Assembly (NCBI GenBank): GCA_016927475.1
Contig: JAFGMO010000007.1
Location: 1 to 64,000, forward strand
Source: Candidatus Aminicenantota bacterium
Lineage (GTDB): Bacteria > Acidobacteriota > Aminicenantia > Aminicenantales > Aminicenantaceae
Direction of reading: 5' to 3'
DNA length: 64,000 nucleotides
The position numbers and the translations under genes are program-made. This document shows positions 7,973 through 17,891 of this stretch, in pieces. Numbering within the stretch: position 1 is the stretch's first letter; the number at the start of each line of letters is the position of its first letter. Below the pieces are notes generated by a model. It was not told the origin of the DNA. It did no database searches and was given only the letters and a program-made list of their open reading frames with translations.

Positions 7973-8024
7973 TACCGGTCTTACAAACCGGGTGTCACTG
8001 GTTCGATCCCAGTACCGCCCACCA
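7973..8024 (+). other. 3' fragment of tRNA-Val(TAC); attR-like end of the integrative element
   Basis: CCGGT-CTTACAA-ACCGG anticodon arm (TAC), GTGTC variable loop, ACTGG-TTCGATC-CCAGT T-arm, ACCGCCC-A-CCA acceptor 3' strand. No matching 5' GGGCGGT or D-arm upstream. The integrase stop is ~20 nt to the left and base composition changes here. Confidence 0.85.
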
Positions 8025-8155
8025 TCTCCCCAGTAATCCTCTACAGCCTCGCTGATTTAAACTTTTGATAAAAAACATAAACTTTTTCCTCAGGGAAGAT
8101 GAAGTATTATTTCTTTTCTTCAATGATGTAACCAGCCATACAACTCAGGACGTAC

Positions 8156-8584
8156 TCAGGAATCCGCCTCCTGCGGTCCCTTCCCGATCATCATCTTTCC
8201 CTTGAAATATTTCCGCCGGATGGCCTTGGTTTCTTTGGCCCAGTTTTCCAAGCCGACGGCTTTGATCCGGCAGAGATTAAAAAGTTTCAAGTTGTGAGGG
8301 AGGGCATCAGCCCGGTCCGCACAGGGATGCAGTTTGTCGCAGGGGAATTCATCACAATCGCAGCAGAAATCGACGCCCTTGCTTTCCACACAAACCTTTG
8401 TGGGACAGGGATACGGTATAAACAAACAACCGCTGACCCGACATCCCCGGCAGGTGATCTCTTCGGGCTTTTTCCCGAAGATGGAACCCAGCCGGTTTTG
8501 CAACTCCGGAGTCACATTCTTCTCAAAAATTTCGCAGTTGAAACAATCGATACCGCAAGGCGAGGTGAGTTGTATATAGTCCAT
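8156..8584 (-). CDS. DUF3795-family Cys-rich protein
   Basis: LTSPCGIDCFNCEIFEK...CRGCRVSGCLF...CPTKVCVESKGVDFCCDCDEFPCDKL. RBS AAGGAG before ATG at 8584. Confidence 0.8.
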   Translation of the reverse strand: MDYIQLTSPCGIDCFNCEIFEKNVTPELQNRLGSIFGKKPEEITCRGCRVSGCLFIPYPCPTKVCVESKGVDFCCDCDEFPCDKLHPCADRADALPHNLKLFNLCRIKAVGLENWAKETKAIRRKYFKGKMMIGKGPQEADS

Positions 8585-8695
8585 GTTGATTTCTCCTTTC
8601 AATTCCGTAGATTGAGTCTAAAGCAAGCTGAATATTTCATTCCTATTACTGGTATTGAGAAAAATCTAAGAAAAAGGGGAACCGTTTTCGCTTTT

Positions 8696-11600
8696 TTACT
8701 CCAGGTCGGCCAGCCGTTCTCGAGCGTCCTTCGTCTCGACAATTCCCGGGTCAGCGTTTTTCCAAAGGTCGAGGAACTTTCGGTAAGACTCGGCCGCCTT
8801 GGTCTTCATCGCTTTTTTCTCGAAAATTCTTCCCAGCATATAAAAGCTTTTGGCGTATATATCGCCGTAATGGAACCGGCCGGAGGTCAGCTCGATGATG
8901 CCTTCAAACTGTTCCTGGGCCTCGTCGAGGTCCTCTCTTTTCCAATAGGCCCAACTCAAAGAATCCATGAACAGGGCATGATCCGTAGGCCAGCCCGCTT
9001 CAGCCGGCAGCAAAGCCAATGCTTTTTTAAAAAACTCGATGGCTGTGCCGAAGCGGCCTTTCTTCGACTCCACCATTCCCTTGAGGTGATTAATATAACG
9101 GACATGTTTGGGAATCAATCCCCGGTTGACGACGCCGGTCAGTTCATCGATAGCGGCTTCAGCGCTTGGAATGTCTCCCTGAAGAATAAAAATCAGTCCT
9201 TTGAGGTATAAAGCGAGTGTTTGTTTTGAGAAACTCCCCTTCTTCTCAGCTTTTTTCCCTTCTTCTTCACAGATTTTCAACGCTTCTTTTGTATCGCCCC
9301 TGCGCAGAAGAGGATAAACTCGAAAAAGACGGCTCACTGTATACTCATCTTCATCATTTATTTTCAAAGCCGAATCCCCCGCTTTTCTGTAATGCTCCAC
9401 TGAATCTTCGAATTTGCCTTCATATAACCTCAAAGTCCCCAGACACTGGTGTCCCCATACGGATCCGATTTTCTCTTCCGTGTCCATTAGCTTCAAGAAA
9501 ACATCCTCTGCCTTTTCATACTCCCCTTGGCAGAGAAAAAGGTCTCCCTTAAAACTTAAAAAGGAGGGATCTGCCGGCGACATCGCCAACGTCCTGTCAA
9601 TCTCCTTTAAGGCCAGGTCATATTTTCTCTGAGACAGGTAGAGTCCCGACAAGGAAAAGCGGATTAAGGGATGGTCGGAAACGGAATCGAGATAGTTGTT
9701 GAGGACCCGGGCTGCTTCGTTATGTTCATTACGGACCATGAGAAGCTCGGCCTTCCAAAAATCGCGATAAAAACTCTCCTTTTCGGTGTGTTTTTCCAAC
9801 TCTTTCCAGGCTTCATCATAACGCTCGAGCGTATAAAGAGTCACGACAAGGTTCGTCCTGGCGCCGTGTTCATCAGGGTAGATAGCCAGCAATTCTCGGT
9901 AAGCCGCGATGGCTTTATCCCAATCGCTCTCAGAGGACATTCTGTAATGCTGGGCTTCGATTCTCAGCCGCTCCCGTTCGGAGGTTTTATGCCTGTACTC
10001 AAAGGCCTTCAAGGCGTATTTTTTCGCTTCCGTGCTGTAGCCGAGGTTTTCCCAGGCAATGGCGAGCGAGCGGTAGGCTGTGGCGAATTCGGGATCCAGA
10101 GCAACCGCTTTTTCTGTAAGAACGATGCTCTCACGGTATTTACCGGCATCAAAAAGCTTCCCGCTTTCGACATAATATTTCAGGGCTTCGGGAGAGTCGG
10201 TGGTGATATTCATCACATTCTTATCGATATCATCGGCGATGGCCGTCTTAGAAAAATCAAAAGCGGCCTTGACCTTCCTTGTCAGATCATCCACCATGGA
10301 GAACAAACTTTTTTCCCCGACACCCTCGACGCGTTCCGAGGCCAGCGTCTCCCTGGATTGAGGTCTTTGAATCTGAATGTCGATTCTAAATGTTTTCCCG
10401 GCTTTGAGGAGTTTGCCGACGATAACATGCTCGACCTTACTCTTACTGGCGACGCCTTCGAGGTCGGCAAAGGAAAAGGTCGCCGCATTTTCCCGGTTCA
10501 TTTCTTTGAGGACATGGAAAAGCTCTTCCCCGCTGAGAACGCGAAGATGCCGTGATTGAGAAAGATCGGTGATCAACAGATCGGATAGGGCTTTTCTCCA
10601 ATGATCCAGGGAAGAATCCCCCGTGTTATTCTCAAAATACATGACCGCGATAGAAGGCTTATTCGATGAGACCGTTTCTACGGTCCTTTGTCTCCAAGGG
10701 CTCCATATCATCAGCCCGATGATAACTACAGCCGTCACAACGAGAGCCGGCAGAAGGAATTTCCACAGGTTGAACGAGACCGTAACCTGGCGGGAGGTAC
10801 GAGGCTTTTTTTGGGGAATAACCCGGTCCGTTGTGGGAAGCCCCTGCTCGATTTTTTCAAGCTGTAACTTGATCTCTTCGGCTGTCTGATATCTTTTCTC
10901 TTTCTCTTTTTCCAAACACCTCAGTATAAGCCGGTTCAGGTCTGCGGGAATTTGAGGATTCCACTCTTTGGGATCAGTGGGCTTTTCGCCTTTTTGTTTG
11001 AGCCCCGTGGCAAACGGCGTGTCGGCTTCGAAAGGCAGGCGGCCGGTGAGCATCTCATAGAGAATGATTCCCAGCGAATAGATATCCGACCTTCGGTCGA
11101 TGTCCTTGGCCTCCACCTGTTCCGGGGACATATACTCGGGGGTTCCGATCATCATACCATGTCCCGTGATCCCCTTACCGCTGGCCGAACGGGCGATGCC
11201 GAAGTCCATGATCTTGGCTTTTCCGTCCTTATCTATCATGATGTTGTTGGGCTTCAGATCCCTGTGGACCACTCCAAGCCTATGGGCCTCTGATAATCCT
11301 TCACATATTTGTTTGGCTATGGAAAGAGTGGTGGAGACTGCCAGCTTTCCTGTTTGCCGTATGAGAGCTTTCAAATCCTGTCCTTCCACGAATTCCATGG
11401 TGATGTAATAGTTCCCTTTTTCCTTGTTCAGGTCATACATTCGGCAGACGTTTTTGTGGGTGATGTCGCGGGCAGTTTTTAACTCGTTCCGAAAGCGCTC
11501 GATGGTTTTTTTGTCCGCCGCGATCTCCGGCTTGATAAGTTTCAGAGCGACCTTGGAATAAACTTCTTTATCGAGGACTTTGTAAACCCGGCCCATACCG

Positions 11601-11788
11601 CCTTTGCCCAGTTCTTCGATAATCTGGTAGCGGCCGGCAAATGTGGAGCCTGTCGTCAATTCTTCGGCGGGAGCTTCAACGGTCTCGGTGACGGATATTT
11701 TTTGGGGCGAAAGCGGTGCGGCACATTCCTTACAGAATTTGGAATCTTGAGGATTGTTCATTCCGCAATTCGGGCATTTGTTTTCCAT
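8696..11788 (-). CDS. zinc-ribbon Ser/Thr protein kinase with TPR repeats
   Basis: CPNCGMNNPQDSKFCKECAAPL; kinase motifs GKGGMGRVYK, HRDLKPNNIM, DFGIAR, PEYMSPEQ; TM segment; multiple TPRs. Confidence 0.93.
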   Translation of the reverse strand: MENKCPNCGMNNPQDSKFCKECAAPLSPQKISVTETVEAPAEELTTGSTFAGRYQIIEELGKGGMGRVYKVLDKEVYSKVALKLIKPEIAADKKTIERFRNELKTARDITHKNVCRMYDLNKEKGNYYITMEFVEGQDLKALIRQTGKLAVSTTLSIAKQICEGLSEAHRLGVVHRDLKPNNIMIDKDGKAKIMDFGIARSASGKGITGHGMMIGTPEYMSPEQVEAKDIDRRSDIYSLGIILYEMLTGRLPFEADTPFATGLKQKGEKPTDPKEWNPQIPADLNRLILRCLEKEKEKRYQTAEEIKLQLEKIEQGLPTTDRVIPQKKPRTSRQVTVSFNLWKFLLPALVVTAVVIIGLMIWSPWRQRTVETVSSNKPSIAVMYFENNTGDSSLDHWRKALSDLLITDLSQSRHLRVLSGEELFHVLKEMNRENAATFSFADLEGVASKSKVEHVIVGKLLKAGKTFRIDIQIQRPQSRETLASERVEGVGEKSLFSMVDDLTRKVKAAFDFSKTAIADDIDKNVMNITTDSPEALKYYVESGKLFDAGKYRESIVLTEKAVALDPEFATAYRSLAIAWENLGYSTEAKKYALKAFEYRHKTSERERLRIEAQHYRMSSESDWDKAIAAYRELLAIYPDEHGARTNLVVTLYTLERYDEAWKELEKHTEKESFYRDFWKAELLMVRNEHNEAARVLNNYLDSVSDHPLIRFSLSGLYLSQRKYDLALKEIDRTLAMSPADPSFLSFKGDLFLCQGEYEKAEDVFLKLMDTEEKIGSVWGHQCLGTLRLYEGKFEDSVEHYRKAGDSALKINDEDEYTVSRLFRVYPLLRRGDTKEALKICEEEGKKAEKKGSFSKQTLALYLKGLIFILQGDIPSAEAAIDELTGVVNRGLIPKHVRYINHLKGMVESKKGRFGTAIEFFKKALALLPAEAGWPTDHALFMDSLSWAYWKREDLDEAQEQFEGIIELTSGRFHYGDIYAKSFYMLGRIFEKKAMKTKAAESYRKFLDLWKNADPGIVETKDARERLADLE

Positions 11789-11931
11789 AACATTCCCCTG
11801 AATTTTTCTAAAAAATATCAAGTAAGACAAAAAGAGTCAAATAAAGAATGCCGCAAGAAAAAAAATACCGATAATTGAACCAGCTTGAATTCAAAAGATT
11901 TTGTATCTCTATCCCTTTACCTCGTTTAGGT

Positions 11932-14358
11932 TCACTCGAATCTCAGAGAATCCACAGGATTCATAAACGCGGCGCGTGCTGCTTGATAGATAACGGTCAG
12001 CGCTGCGATAAACAACGTTGAAACTCCGGCCAGAACAAAAATCCAGGCCCCGATGGAAATCCTGTAAGCGAAATCCGTAAGCCACCTTCTCATTACGAAG
12101 TAGGCGACAGGCCAAGCGATAACGTTTGCGATAACGACCAGGACCATAAACTCCTGCATAAGCAGTCTGATAATACCCGGAGCCGTTGCTCCCAAAACTT
12201 TCCTGATGCCGATTTCTTTGGTTCGTCGCTCTGCCATAAAAGCCGCCAATCCGAACAACCCCAAACAGCCGATAAACACGGCCAATACGGCAAACAGGGC
12301 GAATATTTTCCCCACCCTTTGCTCCGATTGATACATGGCCCCGAATCTTTCATCCATGAATGCGTAACTGAAAGGAGCATTCGGCAGGAATTTCTTCCAT
12401 TTTTTTTCAAGAAGGCCGATGGTCTTGGCCATATCCTCAGTTTTGACGCGGAAAGAGATACTTCCCGTGCTTCTGCCCAAATACATCACGAGCGGACCAA
12501 TATTTTCTCGCAGGGTTTCATAATGGAAATCCTCTACAACGCCGATCACCCGGTGAAGCTTAAGCCCTTCTTGAAGGCCCATAACCCGTCCCACCTTGTG
12601 CTCCAGCGGCCGGTCCCAGCCGAACTGTTTGGCCATGGCCTGGTTTATGATGGCAGCATCCACATCCGTGGAGTATTCCCTTGAGAAGTCTCTTCCCTCA
12701 ACGATGTTCATACCCATTGTTTCGATATAATCGTGATCGACAATCCAGTTTTGCATCGGAGAAGCTCTTTGGCTGTCTCTAACTCCGTCGGGAAAAACGC
12801 CCGAGTTATCCCTGCTGGATGGGGTTACAGGTAAGTAGTTCGTGACCGTACCGCTGACAATCTCAGGATAAGCGAGCATCTCGTTCTTAAAGGCCTCCGT
12901 CTGTCTCCCCAGGAGATAAGTGTCGTTGAGGATGAGCACCTGTTCCTTATCGTACCCCAGTTTTTTATTCCGAATGAAATGGAGCTGGTCGGTGACGATA
13001 AAAGTCCCGATGATCAGGATGATCGAGGCTGTAAACTGAAACACCACGAGTCCATTTCTGAACCACCCGGCCTTCACCCCAGTCCTCAACGAACTTTTAA
13101 GAACATTAACCGAACGGAATGCAGAGATAAAAAAAGCAGGATAACTTCCCGCCAGGAATCCGGTTATGATGGTGACCACAAACACGATAAAAATCATGGA
13201 AATTTGACTCAAATCCGTCATCCCCAAGGTTTTACTCGAAAGCTTATTGAAAGGAATAAGTGTAAACCTGACTAAAAAAAGAGCCAGGATCATTGATATC
13301 ACGCTCAATACCATCGATTCGGTTAGAAACTGGCCGACCAACTGTTTCCGGAAAGACCCCAAAATTTTGCGGATTCCCACCTCCTTAGCCCGCCCTGCCG
13401 AACAGGCCGTGGATAGATTCATAAAATTGATGGCGGCGATGATAATGATAAAAAACGCAATGGCCGAAAAAATGAGCACATATTTGGTATCACTGTTCGG
13501 CTCAAGCTCCCCCAATAGGTTTGAGTGCAAATGAATACTTTTCAGGGGTTGCAAAAAGTATTCGGTCAACATTTCTCCCTGCTCGGCATATTCTTCTACG
13601 GAGGTTCCCATAAAGGCTGTCATCTGGGGATTTACATATTTTTCTATGAGTTCTTCGAACTTGACTTCTAAAGTTTTATAGTCCGTCCCTTCATGTAGAC
13701 GAATATAGGTCGGATAGTTCATGCTTAGCCAGATCTGATTTTTACTGTCCGAAAGAGACTCCATGGAAAGGAGGATGTCATAATGGAAATGGGAATTCTC
13801 CGGAATCTCTTCGAATACACCTGCGACCTTGTAATCCGTTCTGTTATCCAGTCTAAGAGTTTTTCCGATAGGATTCTCTTCCCCGAAATATTTTTGAGCG
13901 GTTTTCCGGCTCAGAACCAAGGTGTTCGGTTCTTTGAGTGCTGTTTGGGGATCTCCTTTAAGAAGGGGCACCGTGAAGATGTTAAAAAACGAGGCATCCG
14001 TAAAGACAATGCGGCTTTCCTTGGTGGCGTTATCCCCGTACTGAACGATAAAGCTTCCCTGGTCACGAAAACGAACAGCCTCTTCGATCTCTGGGTAGGT
14101 TTCGAGGATGACCTTAGCCATGGGAGCCGGAGCCGCGCAAACATTAAAGTCCCGGCCCCCCCAGTGTCCGGAAAAGGCGATTCTGTATATTCGGTCGGCA
14201 TCTTCGTTGTAATTGTCGTAGCTCAGCTCATCATGCACATAAAGAAGGATCAAAAGACAGGCGGCCATTCCGATGGCCAACCCGGAGATATTGATGAGCG
14301 AATACCCCTTATGTTTGAAAAGGTTTCTAAAGTTTGTTTTGAAATAATTTAACAGCAT
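11932..14358 (-). CDS. FtsX-like/MacB_PCD ABC transporter permease
   Basis: KGYSLINISGLAIGMAACLLILLYV...RTKEIGIRKVLGAT; two MacB_PCD/FtsX modules. Confidence 0.92.
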   Translation of the reverse strand: MLLNYFKTNFRNLFKHKGYSLINISGLAIGMAACLLILLYVHDELSYDNYNEDADRIYRIAFSGHWGGRDFNVCAAPAPMAKVILETYPEIEEAVRFRDQGSFIVQYGDNATKESRIVFTDASFFNIFTVPLLKGDPQTALKEPNTLVLSRKTAQKYFGEENPIGKTLRLDNRTDYKVAGVFEEIPENSHFHYDILLSMESLSDSKNQIWLSMNYPTYIRLHEGTDYKTLEVKFEELIEKYVNPQMTAFMGTSVEEYAEQGEMLTEYFLQPLKSIHLHSNLLGELEPNSDTKYVLIFSAIAFFIIIIAAINFMNLSTACSAGRAKEVGIRKILGSFRKQLVGQFLTESMVLSVISMILALFLVRFTLIPFNKLSSKTLGMTDLSQISMIFIVFVVTIITGFLAGSYPAFFISAFRSVNVLKSSLRTGVKAGWFRNGLVVFQFTASIILIIGTFIVTDQLHFIRNKKLGYDKEQVLILNDTYLLGRQTEAFKNEMLAYPEIVSGTVTNYLPVTPSSRDNSGVFPDGVRDSQRASPMQNWIVDHDYIETMGMNIVEGRDFSREYSTDVDAAIINQAMAKQFGWDRPLEHKVGRVMGLQEGLKLHRVIGVVEDFHYETLRENIGPLVMYLGRSTGSISFRVKTEDMAKTIGLLEKKWKKFLPNAPFSYAFMDERFGAMYQSEQRVGKIFALFAVLAVFIGCLGLFGLAAFMAERRTKEIGIRKVLGATAPGIIRLLMQEFMVLVVIANVIAWPVAYFVMRRWLTDFAYRISIGAWIFVLAGVSTLFIAALTVIYQAARAAFMNPVDSLRFE

Positions 14359-14578
14359 CTTCTTCCCCCGTCTTGCCTGCATGATCTGTTGGTATCGGCC
14401 AAATTAATGAATGATGCAGGCTGAAGTCAAATCATATGTCTCAATATGAAAGAATACGAAAAAAAAGTCAAAGATTTGGTTCGCCCGGAATACAGCTTGG
14501 CAAACTTAATTCGGGTTATCACGGTTTTGGATGCCTGCCAATATTGTGGAATCCATAAATCAGCTAAGCAGCACCGTT

Positions 14579-14833
14579 CTATGTTTTTCGGTAAACATCT
14601 TTTCTATGATTGACGGTTTCAATCCAGATATTTTGCTTCTCATCCACAAAATTAATAATCCTGTATCGACCGACCCTGTAAGAATATTCTCCTTCAAGCT
14701 CACCCATGAGTTTTTTTCCCAAAAAAGGATTTTTCTTTATCTCCTGAAGCGCTTCCTCGATTTTTGATTGAATTTTCTTAGGGGCTTTGCGAAATCTTTT
14801 TTGAAAAGTATTGGTGAGGAAAAACTTTGTCAT
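14579..14833 (-). CDS. RelE/ParE-family toxin
   Basis: FQKRFRKAPKKIQSKIEEALQEIKKNPFLGKKLMGELEGEYSYRVGRYRIINFVDEKQNIWIETVNHRKDVYRK. Confidence 0.85.
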   Translation of the reverse strand: MTKFFLTNTFQKRFRKAPKKIQSKIEEALQEIKKNPFLGKKLMGELEGEYSYRVGRYRIINFVDEKQNIWIETVNHRKDVYRKT

Positions 14834-14847
14834 TAGGGGCTGTTCGG

Positions 14848-15099
14848 TTATTTTTTTTCTATAAATTCCTCGTAGGAGATAAACCGACCCTTGCGAATAT
14901 CCTCCTTCGCCTGTTTGATATCGCTGAGTGTTTCTTTATCTGCCATTATTTCCAGAGTTTCCACCTCATTAGGGCTCAAAAGAACAGCCTTAGGTTTGGA
15001 CCGCTGGATAATGATGTAACGTGACCGGTCCTCGTGGACCTCCTTGACTTTAGAAAAAATGGTTTTTCTCAATTCAGAAATTCCGATTGTTTTGTCCAT
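14848..15099 (-). CDS. Phd/YefM-type antitoxin
   Basis: GISELRKTIFSKVKEVHEDRSRYIIIQRSKPKAVLLSPNEVETLE; directly upstream of the RelE-like gene. Confidence 0.85.
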   Translation of the reverse strand: MDKTIGISELRKTIFSKVKEVHEDRSRYIIIQRSKPKAVLLSPNEVETLEIMADKETLSDIKQAKEDIRKGRFISYEEFIEKK

Positions 15100-15113
15100 A
15101 CTGCCCCCTGCAA

Positions 15114-15141
15114 ATATTGTACAATACATTGTACGATAATG
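15114..15141. promoter_or_regulatory. candidate TA autoregulatory operator (tandem TTGTAC palindromes)
   Basis: aatATTGTACAATacATTGTACgATaat directly upstream of the antitoxin start. Confidence 0.5.
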
Positions 15142-15427
15142 CTAGGTTATATGTATTTTTATGTGTTTTTATTTGGTCTTTCGAATGACTGAACAATTTT
15201 CCGCTCCAATCTATTCGCTCTGGAAATACAGAAATATAGTTGGGAGGACCAAATTTATTGATAAGACTAAGAATAAATATACTCTTTATCCTATGTGAAG
15301 GGGTAATTTTTATATTTTTTATTCAATAAGACAAGCCAGCCAAGCAATACAATTCCAAAAAGTTTACCGAAAAAATCGCTTTAAAAGCTGATTGACACTA
15401 TCTTCAGCAATAAACGATAATAAATAC

Positions 15428-16651
15428 ATGAGAAACCTACTGATTGGATCCGTCTTTATCATCCTGGCTGCATTCTCCTTCGGCCAAAAACTTCAGCATG
15501 AAACCGGAGCAGTGAACATTGAGGTCCCCGTCCGGGTATTCAAGGGCGAAACATTTATCGACAACCTGTCCATAAAGGATTTCAAAATATACGAAAACGG
15601 TGTGCTGCAGAAAATCGAAGCCGTCTATCTCATTTCCAAAACGAATATCAACAAAGAAGAATCGGTCCTTCCTGCAGATGAAGCTCGAAAAACTTACACC
15701 CCCCAGGTAAACAGGCATTATGTTCTCGTTTTCGAGGTCCTTGATTACCTTCCAAAAATGGGCGAAGCAATCGACCATTTTTTTCGAAATGTTATGACAG
15801 CGGAAGACACGTTGACCCTTATGACTCCTCGAAAATCCTACAATTTCAAAAAAGACGCCCTTAAGAACCTACCCCGTGACGCCATCGTTCAGCAGGTTAT
15901 CGGGCTTCTAAAAAAAGACACCACACTGGCTAATACGGAATATAAAGCCATGGTCAAGGAAATCGAGCAGCTGTATACACAAACCGGAGTTTTCCAATGG
16001 GAAACAGGGGATTGGAAAAATTTCATTCGGGACATTCTCAGCCGGCTTGAATCATACCGTTTTGTGGATGAGAAAAAACTCTTGGCCTTCTCAGATTTTT
16101 TGAAAAGCAAGCGAGGTCAAAAAAATGTCTTTTTGTTTTTCCAGAAAGAGATGATTCCCAAATACAATCCCTACATGGAAATCCTCATGACCAGCATGAC
16201 CAATCCGGAAAAACCCGATGCGGCCCTGGATTTTTTAGAATTGACGACATTCTACCGCAGGGATATCACCTTCGACGTGGAGAAGATCAAACAATATTTT
16301 TCCGACTCCTCCATTCAGACACACTTCCTGTACCTCACCAAAACACCTGAGATCGGACTGGATGTCGAACGCCGGGAAACACTGTCAAAGAGCAATGTTC
16401 ATTACGTAGAACAGTCGGAAGACATCTTCAGCGCTTTCAGCGAAGTGGCCAAGGCAACGGGTGGGTTTTCTTCAAGTTCCGCAAACACGGTCTCGGCTTT
16501 CCAAAAAGCGGTCGACGCCTCCGAAAATTATTATCTTCTTTATTATTCGCCTAAGGACTATAAGGAAGACGGGACCTTTAGAAACATAGAAGTCCGGGTC
16601 AAAGAAGGTGGTTACAGGGTAACCCACCGGGCTGGCTACTTGGCCAAATAA
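15428..16651 (+). CDS. VWFA-related secreted protein (TIGR03436-like)
   Basis: Signal peptide MRNLLIGSVFIILAAFSFG; VNIEVPVRVFKGETFIDNLSIKDFKIYENGVLQKIEAVYLI; C-term YYLLYYSPKDYKEDGTFRNIEVRVKEGGYRVTHRAGYLA. Confidence 0.85.
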   Translation: MRNLLIGSVFIILAAFSFGQKLQHETGAVNIEVPVRVFKGETFIDNLSIKDFKIYENGVLQKIEAVYLISKTNINKEESVLPADEARKTYTPQVNRHYVLVFEVLDYLPKMGEAIDHFFRNVMTAEDTLTLMTPRKSYNFKKDALKNLPRDAIVQQVIGLLKKDTTLANTEYKAMVKEIEQLYTQTGVFQWETGDWKNFIRDILSRLESYRFVDEKKLLAFSDFLKSKRGQKNVFLFFQKEMIPKYNPYMEILMTSMTNPEKPDAALDFLELTTFYRRDITFDVEKIKQYFSDSSIQTHFLYLTKTPEIGLDVERRETLSKSNVHYVEQSEDIFSAFSEVAKATGGFSSSSANTVSAFQKAVDASENYYLLYYSPKDYKEDGTFRNIEVRVKEGGYRVTHRAGYLAK

Positions 16652-16686
16652 CCTTTTCCGTAAAGGTTTTTTAAAAGGATTTCAGC

Positions 16687-17856
16687 ATGAAAACCCAAAA
16701 AATATGGATAATGTTTGCACTATTTGTTTTTATCGTGTCCGGCCATACGGTTTTGTTCTGCAACGAAAGACCAGAGCCTGAAAATTCTTTGCGAACCCTG
16801 ACCCTAAAAGGAACACCCTTTGAAAGAGGAGTGCAGCACGGCCAAGCTCTCAAAAAGGATATTCACGACCTTGTTGCCCTCTGGAAGTCCGACCTCGAAA
16901 AAACATACAAAACGGACGCGGATGTTTTTATACAAAAATTCCTTAAAAACACCTCTTTCGACAAGGCCATAAAAAAATGGACGCCCGGCCTCTGGAATGA
17001 ACTGGAAGGAATCGCGGAAGGGGCGGACATAAATTTCGATACATTATTCGCTTTTCAGCTTGTCGATGAAATGTGGGTCCTGGGACGTAAGATACAGGCT
17101 GAGCACTGCACGACCATCGGCGTCAACAAAACAAAAGATTTTCCTGCCATTGTCAGTCAAAACCTTGATATTCCCCCTTTCTACCACGGCTTCCAAACCC
17201 TTCTGCATATTAAGGATACGGAACATGATATGGAAACAATGGTTTTTACGTTCCCGGGTTTTGTCGCCGCCAATGGGATGAACAACCGGTCCGTGGCCGT
17301 CGTCGTCAACGCCGTAACCCAACTGGAAAGTTCAAAGGACGGTTTGCCGGTTGCCTTCGTCATAAGAGGCATCCTGATGCAGCCGACATACGAGAAGGCC
17401 GTTCGGTTTATCAAAACCATCAAACACGGCGCTCCGCAGAATTACATGATCGGCGGCCCGGGAGAAATGGGTAGTTATGAATGTGCAGTCAACCATGTCA
17501 GACGTTTTATTCCATTCAAGGATGCCTCATTTGCCTACCACACCAATCATCCCCTGGAAAATTTTCACTTCAACTCCGAACTTTTAAGATATCTCGCCAA
17601 AAAAAATATCGACCCGGAAAAATTTGAATTTCAATGCATCCGTTTCCAAGCCCTTCGGGAGCTTCTTAAAGACAATTCGGTAAAAATCGATATAGAGTTT
17701 CTTCAAAACATTTTCAGCAACCGGGATACCCACATCAACAATCAGGGGTCATACGGATGCACGATTTTTGTCCTTGGTGAGAACCCGGAACTTCACATCT
17801 CCCCCGGACGGCCGGATGAAAAACATTTTCAAATCTTCCGCTTCCGGAACCATTAA
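16687..17856 (+). CDS. C45-family autoproteolytic acyltransferase/hydrolase
   Basis: GTPFERGVQHGQALKKDI...WNELEGIAEGADINFDTLFAFQLVDE...EHCTTIGVNKTKDFPAIVSQNLDI (candidate nucleophile Cys in HCTT). Confidence 0.8.
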   Translation: MKTQKIWIMFALFVFIVSGHTVLFCNERPEPENSLRTLTLKGTPFERGVQHGQALKKDIHDLVALWKSDLEKTYKTDADVFIQKFLKNTSFDKAIKKWTPGLWNELEGIAEGADINFDTLFAFQLVDEMWVLGRKIQAEHCTTIGVNKTKDFPAIVSQNLDIPPFYHGFQTLLHIKDTEHDMETMVFTFPGFVAANGMNNRSVAVVVNAVTQLESSKDGLPVAFVIRGILMQPTYEKAVRFIKTIKHGAPQNYMIGGPGEMGSYECAVNHVRRFIPFKDASFAYHTNHPLENFHFNSELLRYLAKKNIDPEKFEFQCIRFQALRELLKDNSVKIDIEFLQNIFSNRDTHINNQGSYGCTIFVLGENPELHISPGRPDEKHFQIFRFRNH

Positions 17857-17891
17857 ACGGAATCAAAAAGAATTTTTTAAGGAGGCCACAA

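Larger units (their letters stand above)
1..8024. mobile_element. right-hand portion of an AT-rich integrative element inserted in tRNA-Val (left end outside the window)
   Basis: Integrase/Xis fusion, XRE and RHH regulators, replication-like gene, RM remnant, small HicA/HicB-like genes, repeat array, tRNA 3' fragment at the right edge, lower GC than the flank. Confidence 0.8.

Noticed and set aside
7973-8024. Complete tRNA-Val gene
   Set aside because: Only the anticodon arm to CCA is present; no 5' acceptor strand or D-arm upstream.
8294-10555. 305-aa and 294-aa plus-strand ORFs
   Set aside because: Antisense to the DUF3795 gene and the Ser/Thr kinase; no domain features.
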